From contig NZ_JAMBNX010000009.1 in NCBI RefSeq assembly GCF_023715325.1, forward strand, positions 101,224 through 165,223: 64,000 bases of DNA, read 5' to 3'. Origin of the DNA: Agromyces mediolanus. Its GTDB lineage: Bacteria > Actinomycetota > Actinomycetes > Actinomycetales > Microbacteriaceae. Below are positions 27,971 through 36,413 of the stretch, piece by piece. Below the pieces are notes generated by a model. The model did no database searches and was not told where the DNA came from. It saw only the letters and a list, made by a program, of their open reading frames with translations. Within the stretch, counting starts at the first letter, position 1; each line of letters opens with the position of its first letter. The position numbers and the translations under genes are program-made.

Positions 27971-28771
27971 ATGATCCAGCAGGCGGGGGCCACCGGGGAG
28001 CGCGAGCTCCGGGTGGTCCTCGCGCAGCTCGCCGCCGCCCCGCGCGATCTGCGCGCGAACGCGGCGGCGATCCGTGAGGTCCTGGCGGCGCATCCGGATG
28101 CCGAGCTCGCGGTCTTCCCCGAGCTCTTCCTCTGCGGCTACACCGGGGAACGCGTCGACGAGCTGGCCGTGACCCGCGACGATCCGATCCTCGCGGAGCT
28201 CGCGGCGGCCTGCCGCGAGCTGGGCACGGCCGTCGCCTTCGGCTTCGCCGAGCGGGGCGGGCCGGATGCCTCGCGGCCCGACGGCTCGGTGCACAACGCG
28301 CTCGCGATCATCGACGCCGAGGGCCGGCTCACCGCGGTGTACCGCAAGCGACTGCTGTTCGGTGCGGAGGCCGAGGCCTTCGCACCGGGCGACGACGATG
28401 TGCTCGGCACCGCCGCGGGCGCCGCGATCGGCGCCCTGATCTGCTTCGACATCGAGTTCCCGGAGCCCGCCCGCCGACTCGCCCTGGCGGGCGCCGAGCT
28501 GCTCGTCTCGGTCGCCGCGAACATGGCCCCGTACCTGCCCGACCACGAGCTCGCCTCGCGGGCCCGGGCGCTCGACAACCGTCTGCCGCACGTCTACGTG
28601 AACGCCGTGGGCGAGGCCGACGGCTTCCGCTTCGTCGGCGGTTCGCGCGCGGTGCGGGCGGACGGCTCGGTCGCCCTCGAGCTCGGCGGCGGCGAAGAGG
28701 TCGCCGAGGCGGTGCTCACCGTGGGCGCTGCCGTCGACCCGGCGGTGGACTACCTGCGGTTCCTCCGCTGA
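27971..28771 (+). CDS. Carbon-nitrogen hydrolase (nitrilase superfamily)
   Basis: 266 residues. The full Glu-Lys-Cys triad is present: Glu51 in VFPELFLCGYTG, Lys126 in AVYRKRLLFG and Cys158 in ALICFDIEFPEPAR. These enzymes hydrolyse amides, often omega-amides or N-carbamoyl amines such as N-carbamoylputrescine. Last gene of the amine oxidation run, 20 bp after the aldehyde dehydrogenase. It could release the amine or amino acid intermediate of a polyamine path. Substrate specificity cannot be fixed from the sequence. Confidence 0.87.
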   Translation: MIQQAGATGERELRVVLAQLAAAPRDLRANAAAIREVLAAHPDAELAVFPELFLCGYTGERVDELAVTRDDPILAELAAACRELGTAVAFGFAERGGPDASRPDGSVHNALAIIDAEGRLTAVYRKRLLFGAEAEAFAPGDDDVLGTAAGAAIGALICFDIEFPEPARRLALAGAELLVSVAANMAPYLPDHELASRARALDNRLPHVYVNAVGEADGFRFVGGSRAVRADGSVALELGGGEEVAEAVLTVGAAVDPAVDYLRFLR

Positions 28772-28868
28772 GCTCGGCCCAGGCTGCAGTCCAGGGCGAA
28801 CTCGGCAGCGGGTACAGATCGTAGGCGTCCTCGAGCGCGACGAGGTGCGCCGGGCGTTCACGGACGAG

Positions 28869-29531
28869 CTAGCCGCAGAACTCCTTGGGCGCACGAGGCT
28901 CGGCGGAGGAGCCGACGCTGGTGACGACATCCTCGACCACGATGAAGTCGATCCAGCCGCGCTCGGCATCTCCGACGGCGTAGCCGAAGCCCTCGGCGCT
29001 CAGCTGAGCGATCTGCTGCAGCTCCGGGTACGCGGCGGTGAGCTCGTCGATCCTCGAGCCGAGGCCGATGCCCTCTGCGGTGCGCGGCGCGAGGGGCAGC
29101 GTCCCGGAGGCGTCCGGTGAGCCGGACACCCAGACGTCCTCGACGCGGTCGCCGGTCTCGGAGACGATGAGCAGCAGTGCCGCGACGCTCGGACCGTCGT
29201 CGGCGGCGAGCGCCAGCGTGAACAGCCTCGGGCACGCCGCGTCGACCGGGGCGAGGTCGAAGGCGGTGAGCGGCGTCGCCACCTCCGGGTACGCCGCGCC
29301 GCGCACGACCGGGCCGAAGCCGGCGCCGCTGATCGTCCAGGTCGTGAGATCGGCAACGTCCGGCGCGGCCGCGCTCGGAACCGGCGCGGGCGTCGGGCTC
29401 GCCGTGGGCGTCGGGCTGGATGTCGCCGGCGGGCTCGGCGTCGGCTCCGGCTCGCTCGCGCACCCCGCGAGGAGGAGCGCGGCGATCGCGAGGCCCGCGA
29501 ACGCGGCGGCAGCGCGACCGCGACCGATCAT
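28869..29531 (-). CDS. Lipoprotein with Pro/Thr/Ser-rich linker, paralogue A
   Basis: 220 residues. Signal peptide with lipobox LLLAGC (Cys24), then a Pro/Ser/Thr linker rich in TPSPP and TPTASPTP repeats (about 28-55). The globular part has TWTISGAGFGPVVRGAAYPE near 65, IGLGSRIDELTAAYPELQ near 155, GWIDFIVVEDVVTSV and a C-terminal Cys. Shares these features with the next gene upstream, so the two are tandem duplicates. The paired Gly-Pro-Val-x-x-Gly and LGS-x-x-x-EL-x-x-x-YPEL segments suggest two copies of a small repeated fold. No known function; exposed on the outer membrane face. Convergent with the C-N hydrolase gene. Confidence 0.8.
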   Translation of the reverse strand: MIGRGRAAAAFAGLAIAALLLAGCASEPEPTPSPPATSSPTPTASPTPAPVPSAAAPDVADLTTWTISGAGFGPVVRGAAYPEVATPLTAFDLAPVDAACPRLFTLALAADDGPSVAALLLIVSETGDRVEDVWVSGSPDASGTLPLAPRTAEGIGLGSRIDELTAAYPELQQIAQLSAEGFGYAVGDAERGWIDFIVVEDVVTSVGSSAEPRAPKEFCG

Positions 29532-30190
29532 GCGCAGAGCTCCTGCGGAACGAACTTCGTGTCTGCGGCGATGATGGTCGAGACGACGCCGTCGATGACC
29601 AGGAAGTCGATCCAACCCGCCGTGTCGTCGCCGACCGCGTACACGGTCGAGCTCGGCCGCTCGATCACGAGCTCCAGCTCCGGGTAGGCGGCGGCGAGCT
29701 CAGCTTCGGTCGATCCGAGTCTGATCCCGGCGGCGGTGGCGCCGCCCTCGTGGGGCCAGCCTGGGTCGCGCGTCGAACTCGCCACTGAGACCCGGTGCAC
29801 CACGGAGCCGTCGTCCGAGAGGATCACGAGCAGTCCGGCCTTGTCGGGGTGCTTCAGGTTCACGAGCTCGGGACACAGCCCCGACGGCTCGACCGAGTAC
29901 AGATCCGTGAGCGATTCGATCGCCGCCGGATACGCCGCCCCGCGCTGGATCGGCCCGATGCCATCGGCGCCGATCAGCCAGCTCGACGGATCCGCCGGGT
30001 CCTGGGCCGCCCCCGGCGTCGGGGTCGGCGAGGGGCTCGGTGTCGGCGTGACGCTCGGCGTCGGCGTGACGCTCGCCGTCGGCGAGGGGCTCGGTGTCGG
30101 CTCGCTCGCGCACCCCGCGAGGAGGAGCGCGGCGATCGCCGCGGTCACTCCGACGCCCCTGACGCGCCGACCCGCGCTCCGTCCCGTCAT
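29528..30190 (-). CDS. Lipoprotein with Pro/Thr/Ser-rich linker, paralogue B
   Basis: 220 residues, the same length as paralogue A. Lipobox LLLAGC with Cys27, then a linker of Thr-Pro and Ser-Pro repeats encoded by repeated GGCGTCGGCGTGACGCTC-type units. The globular part carries IGADGIGPIQRGAAYPA, IRLGSTEAELAAAYPELEL and AGWIDFLVIDGVVSTI, aligned with paralogue A. DNA around the lipobox (about 29451-29489 and 30103-30141) is identical over nearly 39 bp, hinting at recent duplication or gene conversion. The two genes overlap by 4 bp (ATGA) and form a two-gene operon. Function unknown. Confidence 0.8.
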   Translation of the reverse strand: MTGRSAGRRVRGVGVTAAIAALLLAGCASEPTPSPSPTASVTPTPSVTPTPSPSPTPTPGAAQDPADPSSWLIGADGIGPIQRGAAYPAAIESLTDLYSVEPSGLCPELVNLKHPDKAGLLVILSDDGSVVHRVSVASSTRDPGWPHEGGATAAGIRLGSTEAELAAAYPELELVIERPSSTVYAVGDDTAGWIDFLVIDGVVSTIIAADTKFVPQELCA

Positions 30191-30281
30191 CGTCTCCCCC
30201 TGCCGCGCATGTGCACCGTCGGCTCAGCGTACCGAGCGGAGAGGCCCGGCCAGCGTCGCGGAGATATCACTCCGGTAACGG

Positions 30282-31025
30282 CTAGGCGACGGCCGCGCCC
30301 GCCGCTCGCGCGGTGCCGGGGGACGGCTCGACGGGATCGATGCGGAAGGTGCGGACGAAGCGCGCGAGCAGCTCGGCGTCCCCCGCGAACGGCCCGTCGT
30401 CGTTCGCCCGGGGCGCGCCCTCGGCGAGCAGCGCGCGGAGCGCCGTCGGCGTCAGTTCGAGCTCGAGCACCGCCTCAGGCACGGGCTCGTGCGCGGAGCG
30501 CCGCCGCGGCTGAGGCAGCGCGCCGGAACCGACGGCGACGACGTCGAGCGTGCCGGCGACCACGATCGCCGAGACCGCGACGGGCGGCTCCGCCCCGGAG
30601 AGCCACAGCACGTACTCGGTCGGCGGGAGCGTCGCGGCGGCATCCGGCCGGAAAGCGGTGGAGAGCGCGAAGCCGAGCGCGTCGGCGCTCATCGTCTCCC
30701 CCTCGCCAGGGTCCCCGAGGACCGACCAGCCCCAGCGCTCGAGCGCCGCGACCACCGGCTCGAGGCCTCGGCCGAGCGGCGTCAGCTCGTAACCGCCGCG
30801 CACGCTCGGCACGCGGCGCACGATGCCCGCCTCCTGCAGCTCCTTGAGCCGGTCGCTCAGGATGTTCGTCGGGATCCGGGGCAGGGATGCCTTGAGGTCG
30901 CTGTACCGGCGCGCACCACCGAGGAGGTCGCGGACGATGAGCAGCGCCCAGCGTTCCCCGACCCGCTCGACGGCACGCGCGACGCCGCTGTACTGGCCGA
31001 AGCCGCGTGCGGCGCGGGTGCCCAT
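30282..31025 (-). CDS. HxlR-family winged-helix transcriptional regulator
   Basis: 247 residues. The N-terminal 100 residues fit the HxlR domain: ARAVERVGERWALLIVRDLL, then RRYSDLKASLPRIPTNILSD with the recognition helix and ELTPLGRGLEPVV. The additional 130 C-terminal residues look like an SCP2-type or ligand-binding extension found in longer actinobacterial members. It begins 10 bp after the VOC gene stop, so both are co-transcribed from the region with the large inverted repeat at 31523-31556, which is the probable binding site. HxlR proteins usually respond to electrophiles or oxidants. Confidence 0.87.
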   Translation of the reverse strand: MGTRAARGFGQYSGVARAVERVGERWALLIVRDLLGGARRYSDLKASLPRIPTNILSDRLKELQEAGIVRRVPSVRGGYELTPLGRGLEPVVAALERWGWSVLGDPGEGETMSADALGFALSTAFRPDAAATLPPTEYVLWLSGAEPPVAVSAIVVAGTLDVVAVGSGALPQPRRRSAHEPVPEAVLELELTPTALRALLAEGAPRANDDGPFAGDAELLARFVRTFRIDPVEPSPGTARAAGAAVA

Positions 31026-31035
31026 CGGCGCCTCG

Positions 31036-31476
31036 TCAGGCCTGGCCGGCGAGGAACGCGTCGGGGCCCTGCTCGGCGGCGGCCGGCTCCATGAAGAGGA
31101 ACTCGAGCACGTTGCCGTCCGGGTCCTCGAGGTCGCGGGAGTACATGAAGCCGTAGTCCTGCGCCTCGCGGGGCTCGGTGCCGCCCGCGGCGAGCCCCTT
31201 GGCGAGCACCTGGTCGACGTCGTCGCGGGACTCGCGGCTCAGCGCGATGAGTGCCTGCGCGTGGGTCTTCGGGTCGATGATCTGCTTGTCGGTGAAGGTG
31301 GCGAGGTAGTCGCGGGTCAGCACCATGAAGTACACGTTCTCGTCGAGCACGACGCAAGCGGCGTTCTCGTCGGTGAAGAGCGGGTTGATGCTGAAGCCGA
31401 GCGCCTCGTAGAACGCCTTCGAGCGATCGAGGTCGGTCGTGGGGAGGTTCACGAAGATGCTGGTGGTGGCGGACAT
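31036..31476 (-). CDS. VOC family (glyoxalase/bleomycin-resistance fold) protein
   Basis: 146 residues, starting MSATTSIFVNLPTTDLDRSKAFYEALGF, the first beta-alpha-beta-beta-beta module of the VOC fold, and ending in DLEDPDGNVLEFLFMEPAA, the second. This subgroup (VOC proteins near HxlR or SRPBCC genes) is often annotated as glyoxalase or extradiol-like without proof. It may bind or modify a small electrophile. First gene of the operon with the HxlR regulator. Confidence 0.87.
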   Translation of the reverse strand: MSATTSIFVNLPTTDLDRSKAFYEALGFSINPLFTDENAACVVLDENVYFMVLTRDYLATFTDKQIIDPKTHAQALIALSRESRDDVDQVLAKGLAAGGTEPREAQDYGFMYSRDLEDPDGNVLEFLFMEPAAAEQGPDAFLAGQA

Positions 31477-31522
31477 GGCGTGCTCCGATTTCGTCGTCGA
31501 GATGGTGCCTGAACACGCTCAG

Positions 31523-31556
31523 CTTGCTCTTAACAAGCAAGCTTGTCAAGAGCAAG
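31523..31556. promoter_or_regulatory. 34-bp near-perfect inverted repeat, probable HxlR operator
   Basis: CTTGCTCTT (31523-31531) pairs with AAGAGCAAG (31548-31556), and inside it ACAAGC pairs with GCTTGT, with one mismatched pair between the arms. It ends 47 bp before the VOC start codon. The minus strand contains TTGACA (31549-31544), so the operator would cover the -35 region. Its AT content contrasts with the surroundings. Confidence 0.7.
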
Positions 31557-31580
31557 TAAACGGATGCCTCGACGGCCGGC

Positions 31581-33227
31581 TCAGCGACTCCCGCTCCGCC
31601 GGACGAGCAGCGCGAGATGCAGCGCCGTGAGCGTCTCGCCGTCGTCGAGGTCCGCGTCGAGCAGCTCCGCGATGAGGGCGATGCGCTGGTAGAACACCGA
31701 GCGGGAGAGGTGTGAGGCCGACGCCGCCGCCGTGCGGTTGCCCGGATGGGCGAGCATCGCAGCGAGCACGTCGAGCAGGTCGCCCCCGCGGGCCAGGTCG
31801 TACTCGATCAGCGGGGCCAGCATCCGTTCCCCGTGCTCCTGCAGCCGGTGATCGTCGCGCAAGGAGGTGACGAGCCGCACCAGCGGGCGATCGTCGGCGC
31901 GCCGCACCACCGGGCCTCGAGTGCCCCGCGGCACCGGCACCCGCGCGAGGTCCCGCGCCTGCTGCACCGAGGCCAGCAGCTCGGCGAGGCCGTGGGCGGC
32001 CTGCCCGACCGAGAGCACGAGCCGCTCCCTCGCGGCCGGCTCCTCGACGAGCGAGCGGGCGAAGGCGAGCACCCCCGCCTCGTCGACCGCGAAGCGCGTC
32101 GCCTCGGGCAGCGAGACGAGCAGCACGGCCGCGGGCGGCTGCCCCTCCGCGAGCACCCCGGCGAGCGCGCGGCCGCCGAGGGCGCGGGCCGCGGCATCCG
32201 CCAGCTCGCCCGAGACCTCCGCGCCCGACGCGACCACCCCGAACTGCACCCCGTGCGCGATGGGGAGCCCGGCCGCCTCGAGTCGCGCCGCCGCATTCGG
32301 CAGCGCCGCGAAGCGCCCGTCGAGCAGCGCGTCGACGAGCCGCTGCCGGCCGATCCGCGCCCACTCGTCACCGCCCGAGTCAGCGAGCCGCCCGAAGGCG
32401 AGCGCCGTCGCGCCCTGCTCCAGCACCGCGTTCCGGCCGGCCGGATGCTCCGGGCCGGCGAGCGCCACCAGGTGCCCCCAGCGCAGGCCGCGCGCCTCGA
32501 CGGGCACGATGAGCCAGCCGTCCGCATCGCCCCGGTGGGCGCGGCGCGACCGCGCCTCCCACTGCCGGAGCAGCGACTCCTCCTCGCTCGGCGGCACCTC
32601 GGCGCTCACGACCTCGTGGGCGAGGTTCTCGAGCACGACGCCCGAGCCGAGCGTCGCGGCGAGCTGGCGGACGATGAAGTCCGCTGGCGAGCCGCGCAGC
32701 GCGAGCCCGGTGAACCGTTCGCGCACCTCGTCGCGGGCGACGAGCGCCGCCGTCTGGGCGGAGATGATGCGGCCGTGCACGGCCTCGGTGAGCGCGACGA
32801 ACTTCACCTCGCGGTGCAGCGCGACGAGGGCGAGCCCGCGACGCCCCGCCGCCTCGGCCACCACCGCGGGCACGTAGCGGTAGTGCACGCCGAGCTCGAG
32901 CACGAGCCCCGCGAGCCCCGCATCGACGAGGCCGCCGATGAACGCGACCAGCTCCTCGGGCTCGGTCGGCCAGCCGGAGCCGGTCGTGAGCAGCAGCTCG
33001 CCGCCGTCGAGGAGGCGGGCCACGCCGGCGCTGTCGGAGACGTGCGCCCAGCGCACCCGCGCGTCGAGCGCGTCACCGCCGACGAGCACCTCCGGCACGC
33101 CCTCGGCGAGCGCGGGAAGGGCGAGGATCTCGCGCACCGTCGGCAGCCCCGCGCCCTCGGCGACCGGGCCCGGACGTTCCGTTCGGATCGACTCATCTTC
33201 GCGACGATCTGCCACCGCTTCACTCAC
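31581..33227 (-). CDS. PucR-family transcriptional regulator
   Basis: 548 residues. The N-terminal PucR domain covers about 30-150 (TVREILALPALAEGVPEVLVGG). A GGDEF-like middle region lies around 300-420, and the C-terminal HTH near 485-540 reads LLDVLAAMLAHPGNRTAAAS then ASHLSRSVFYQRI, typical of PucR/CdaR proteins. PucR-type factors control purine, polyamine and omega-amino-acid catabolism. It is transcribed away from the semialdehyde dehydrogenase and aminotransferase genes with a 91-bp gap, so these are the likely targets. Its effector is not known. Confidence 0.88.
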   Translation of the reverse strand: MSEAVADRREDESIRTERPGPVAEGAGLPTVREILALPALAEGVPEVLVGGDALDARVRWAHVSDSAGVARLLDGGELLLTTGSGWPTEPEELVAFIGGLVDAGLAGLVLELGVHYRYVPAVVAEAAGRRGLALVALHREVKFVALTEAVHGRIISAQTAALVARDEVRERFTGLALRGSPADFIVRQLAATLGSGVVLENLAHEVVSAEVPPSEEESLLRQWEARSRRAHRGDADGWLIVPVEARGLRWGHLVALAGPEHPAGRNAVLEQGATALAFGRLADSGGDEWARIGRQRLVDALLDGRFAALPNAAARLEAAGLPIAHGVQFGVVASGAEVSGELADAAARALGGRALAGVLAEGQPPAAVLLVSLPEATRFAVDEAGVLAFARSLVEEPAARERLVLSVGQAAHGLAELLASVQQARDLARVPVPRGTRGPVVRRADDRPLVRLVTSLRDDHRLQEHGERMLAPLIEYDLARGGDLLDVLAAMLAHPGNRTAAASASHLSRSVFYQRIALIAELLDADLDDGETLTALHLALLVRRSGSR

Positions 33228-33318
33228 TTCGGCTCTGCAACACTGGGAATCACAAGCTTAGCCGAGCTCCGGGCATTCTGTCCGGCCCGGCCGGTTCCAC
33301 CCCGCAGAAGGAGACGCA

Positions 33319-34884
33319 ATGAGCACGACCGAGACCGCATCCGCCACGAGCTCGACGGCCCAGGTGCCGGTCATCGGCCACTGGGTCGACGGCGGCCACC
33401 GCGCCTCGACCTCGGGCCGCACCGCCCCCGTCTTCAACCCGGCCACCGGCGCCGTGCAGGCCGAGGTCGCCCTCGCCGACCAGGCCGAGATCGACGCCGC
33501 CATCGCCTCCGCGCAGGCCGGCTTCGAGATCTGGAGCGGCTACTCGATCGCCAAGCGCCAGACCGTGCTGTTCGCCTTCCGCGAGCTGCTGAACGCCCGC
33601 CGCGGCGAACTCGCCGCGATCATCACCGCCGAGCACGGCAAGGTGCTCTCCGACGCGATGGGCGAAATCCTCCGCGGCCAGGAGGTCGTCGAGCTCGCGA
33701 CCGGCTTCCCCTCGCTCATCAAGGGCGCCTTCTCGGAGAGCGCCTCGACCGGCATCGACGTCTACTCGATCAAGCAGCCGCTCGGCGTCGTCGGCATCAT
33801 CAGCCCGTTCAACTTCCCGGCCATGGTGCCGATGTGGTTCTTCCCCATCGCGATCGCCGCCGGCAACGCGGTCGTCCTGAAGCCGAGCGAGAAGGACCCG
33901 AGCGCCGCCCTCTGGCTCGCCGAGCTGTGGAAGGAGGCCGGTCTGCCCGACGGGGTCTTCACCGTGCTCCAGGGCGACAAGCTCGCCGTCGACGGCCTGC
34001 TCACCTCGCCGCTCGTGCAGTCGATCTCCTTCGTCGGCTCGACGCCGATCGCGCAGTACATCTACGAGACCGCCTCCAAGCACGGCAAGCGCGTGCAGGC
34101 CCTGGGCGGGGCGAAGAACCACATGCTGGTGCTCCCCGACGCCGACCTCGACCTCGTCGCCGACCAGGCCATCAACGCCGGCTACGGCGCGGCGGGCGAG
34201 CGCTGCATGGCCATCTCGGTCGTGCTCGCCGTCGAGCCCGTCGCCGACGAGCTGATCGCGAAGATCACCGAGCGCATCGCGAAGCTGAAGATCGGCAACG
34301 GCGCGGGCACCGACGCCGGTGACGGCAAGCTCAGTGAGCCCGACATGGGCCCGCTCATCACGGCCGTGCACCGCGACAAGGTCTCCTCCTACGTCGACAT
34401 CGCCGAGGCCGACGGCGCCGAGATCGTCGTCGACGGTCGCGGCTTCACCGTCGAGGGCCACGAGGACGGCTTCTTCTTCGGCCCGACCCTGCTCGACAAG
34501 GTGCCCACCACCTCGCGCGCCTACACCGAGGAGATCTTCGGCCCGGTGCTCTCGGTCGTCCGCGTCGAGAGCTACGACGAGGGCCTGGAGCTCATCAACT
34601 CGGGCCAGTTCGGCAACGGCACCGCGATCTTCACGAACGACGGCGGCGCCGCCCGCCGCTTCCAGAACGAGGTCCAGGTCGGCATGATCGGCATCAACGT
34701 GCCGATCCCCGTGCCGGTCGCCTACCACTCCTTCGGCGGCTGGAAGCAGTCGCTGTTCGGCGACGCGAAGGCGTACGGCGCGCACGGCTTCGACTTCTTC
34801 ACCCGCGAGAAGGCCATCACGAGCCGGTGGCTCGACCCGGCGCAGCACGGCGGCATCAACCTCGGCTTCCCGCAGAACCACTGA
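33319..34884 (+). CDS. mmsA: CoA-acylating methylmalonate/malonate-semialdehyde dehydrogenase
   Basis: 521 residues. The catalytic Cys296 is in GAAGERCMAIS. In place of the usual ALDH general-base Glu the sequence reads ALGGAKNHMLVLPDAD, the hallmark of CoA-acylating MmsA/IolA enzymes. It converts malonate or methylmalonate semialdehyde plus CoA to acetyl- or propionyl-CoA and CO2. Directly followed by an omega-amino-acid aminotransferase, which would supply malonate semialdehyde from beta-alanine. GAAGGAG precedes the ATG. The product acetyl-CoA links this operon to the glyoxylate shunt genes at 9801-12871. Confidence 0.93.
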   Translation: MSTTETASATSSTAQVPVIGHWVDGGHRASTSGRTAPVFNPATGAVQAEVALADQAEIDAAIASAQAGFEIWSGYSIAKRQTVLFAFRELLNARRGELAAIITAEHGKVLSDAMGEILRGQEVVELATGFPSLIKGAFSESASTGIDVYSIKQPLGVVGIISPFNFPAMVPMWFFPIAIAAGNAVVLKPSEKDPSAALWLAELWKEAGLPDGVFTVLQGDKLAVDGLLTSPLVQSISFVGSTPIAQYIYETASKHGKRVQALGGAKNHMLVLPDADLDLVADQAINAGYGAAGERCMAISVVLAVEPVADELIAKITERIAKLKIGNGAGTDAGDGKLSEPDMGPLITAVHRDKVSSYVDIAEADGAEIVVDGRGFTVEGHEDGFFFGPTLLDKVPTTSRAYTEEIFGPVLSVVRVESYDEGLELINSGQFGNGTAIFTNDGGAARRFQNEVQVGMIGINVPIPVPVAYHSFGGWKQSLFGDAKAYGAHGFDFFTREKAITSRWLDPAQHGGINLGFPQNH

Positions 34885-34927
34885 CCCGGCGCACTGCGCA
34901 GGCCTCGCTGAACCGGCAAGGAGAATC

Positions 34928-36334
34928 ATGACCGACACGCTGACCGCCACCGCCAGCTACACCGACCGCCACGGCGCGTCCCACGCGCTGCCCGACGCCG
35001 CCGGCGACGCGCAGGTGCGGGCCGACGACCGCGCGCACGTCTTCCACTCGTGGAGCGCGCAGGCGCTCATCGACCCGCTGCCCGTCGCTGCGGGCGAGGG
35101 CTCGACGTTCTGGGACTACCAGGGCAACGCCTACCTCGACTTCTCGAGCCAGCTCGTGAACCTGAACCTCGGCCACCAGCACCCCGACCTCGTCGCCGCG
35201 ATCCAGCAGCAGGCGGGCCGGCTCGCGACGATCCAGCCGTCGATGGCCTCCGACGTGCGCGGCGAGCTCGCCCGCCGCATCGCGGAGGTCGCCCCCGGCG
35301 ACCTCGACAAGGTGTTCTTCACGAACGGCGGCGCCGACGCCAACGAGTACGCGGTGCGGATGGCCCGCCAGGTCACCGGCCGCCGCAAGGTGCTCTCGAT
35401 GTACCGCAGCTACCACGGTTCGACCGCCACCGCGATCTCGCTCACGGGCGACCCGCGGCGCTGGGCGAACGAGCCGAGCGACGGCAGCGTCGCGCACTTC
35501 TTCGGCCCCTACGAGTACCGCTCCGCCTGGGGCTCGACGAGCCCCGAGGAGGAGACGGCGCGCGCCCTCGCCCACCTCGAGCAGGTCATCGTGCTCGAGG
35601 GCGCCTCGACGATCGCCGCGATCATCCTCGAGACCGTCGTCGGCACGAACGGCGTACTCGTGCCGCCGCCCGGCTACCTGCAGGGCGTCCGCGAGCTCGC
35701 CGACCGCTACGGCATCGTCTACATCGCCGACGAGGTCATGGTCGGCTTCGGCCGCATCGGCGAGTGGTTCGCGGTGAACCACTTCGGCGTGACCCCCGAT
35801 CTGATCACCTTCGCGAAGGGCGTGAACTCGGGCTACGTGCCGCTCGGCGGCGTCGTCATCTCGCAGCGGATCGCGGCGCACTTCGACACGGTCGCCTTCC
35901 CCGGCGGACTCACCTACTCCGGCCACCCGCTCGCCTGCGCCGCCGGCGTGGCGACGTTCGAGGTGTTCGAGCGCGACGGCATCCTGGAGCGCGTCCGCGA
36001 CCTGGGCGAGCGCGTCGTCGCCCCGCGGCTCGCCGAGCTGCAGGCGAAGCACCCCTCGGTCGGCGACGTCCGCGGCCTCGGCCTCTTCTGGGCGATCGAG
36101 CTCGTGAAGAACCGCGAGACCCGCGAGCCGCTCGTGCCGTTCAACGCCTCGGGCGCCGACGCCGCGCCGATGGGCGCGTTCGCCGCGGCGTGCAAGCAGA
36201 ACGGCGTCTCGCCGTTCGTGCACTTCAACCGCACGCACGTCGCCCCGCCGCTCGTCATCACCGAGGACGAGCTCGTCCGCGGCCTCGACGTCATCGACGA
36301 GGCCTTGACGGTGGCCGACGGGTACACGGCCTGA
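34928..36334 (+). CDS. Class III omega-amino-acid:pyruvate-type aminotransferase
   Basis: 468 residues, fold type I PLP enzyme. Asp268 in IVYIADEVMVGFGRIG contacts the cofactor nitrogen and Lys297 in LITFAKGVNSGYVPLG forms the Schiff base. GGADANEYAVRMARQVTGR is the phosphate-binding area. The class removes the amino group from beta-alanine, GABA, taurine or putrescine-derived amino acids. Position 43 bp after mmsA favours beta-alanine or a 3-aminoisobutyrate-like substrate. AAGGAG lies eight bases before the ATG. A strong hairpin follows the stop. Confidence 0.9.
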   Translation: MTDTLTATASYTDRHGASHALPDAAGDAQVRADDRAHVFHSWSAQALIDPLPVAAGEGSTFWDYQGNAYLDFSSQLVNLNLGHQHPDLVAAIQQQAGRLATIQPSMASDVRGELARRIAEVAPGDLDKVFFTNGGADANEYAVRMARQVTGRRKVLSMYRSYHGSTATAISLTGDPRRWANEPSDGSVAHFFGPYEYRSAWGSTSPEEETARALAHLEQVIVLEGASTIAAIILETVVGTNGVLVPPPGYLQGVRELADRYGIVYIADEVMVGFGRIGEWFAVNHFGVTPDLITFAKGVNSGYVPLGGVVISQRIAAHFDTVAFPGGLTYSGHPLACAAGVATFEVFERDGILERVRDLGERVVAPRLAELQAKHPSVGDVRGLGLFWAIELVKNRETREPLVPFNASGADAAPMGAFAAACKQNGVSPFVHFNRTHVAPPLVITEDELVRGLDVIDEALTVADGYTA

Positions 36335-36354
36335 GCCGGTCCGCACTCGCCCGA

Positions 36355-36388
36355 TGATCGCCCGCGTCCGGATGGACGCGGGCGATCA
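36355..36388. terminator. Hairpin terminator after the aminotransferase gene
   Basis: TGATCGCCCGCGTCC pairs over 15 bp with GGACGCGGGCGATCA across the loop GGAT, 20 bp after the stop codon. It separates the mmsA-aminotransferase operon from the flavin oxidase gene that starts at 36414. Confidence 0.75.
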
Positions 36389-36413
36389 CGCGTTTCCGGC
36401 TAGCCTGAGAAGC

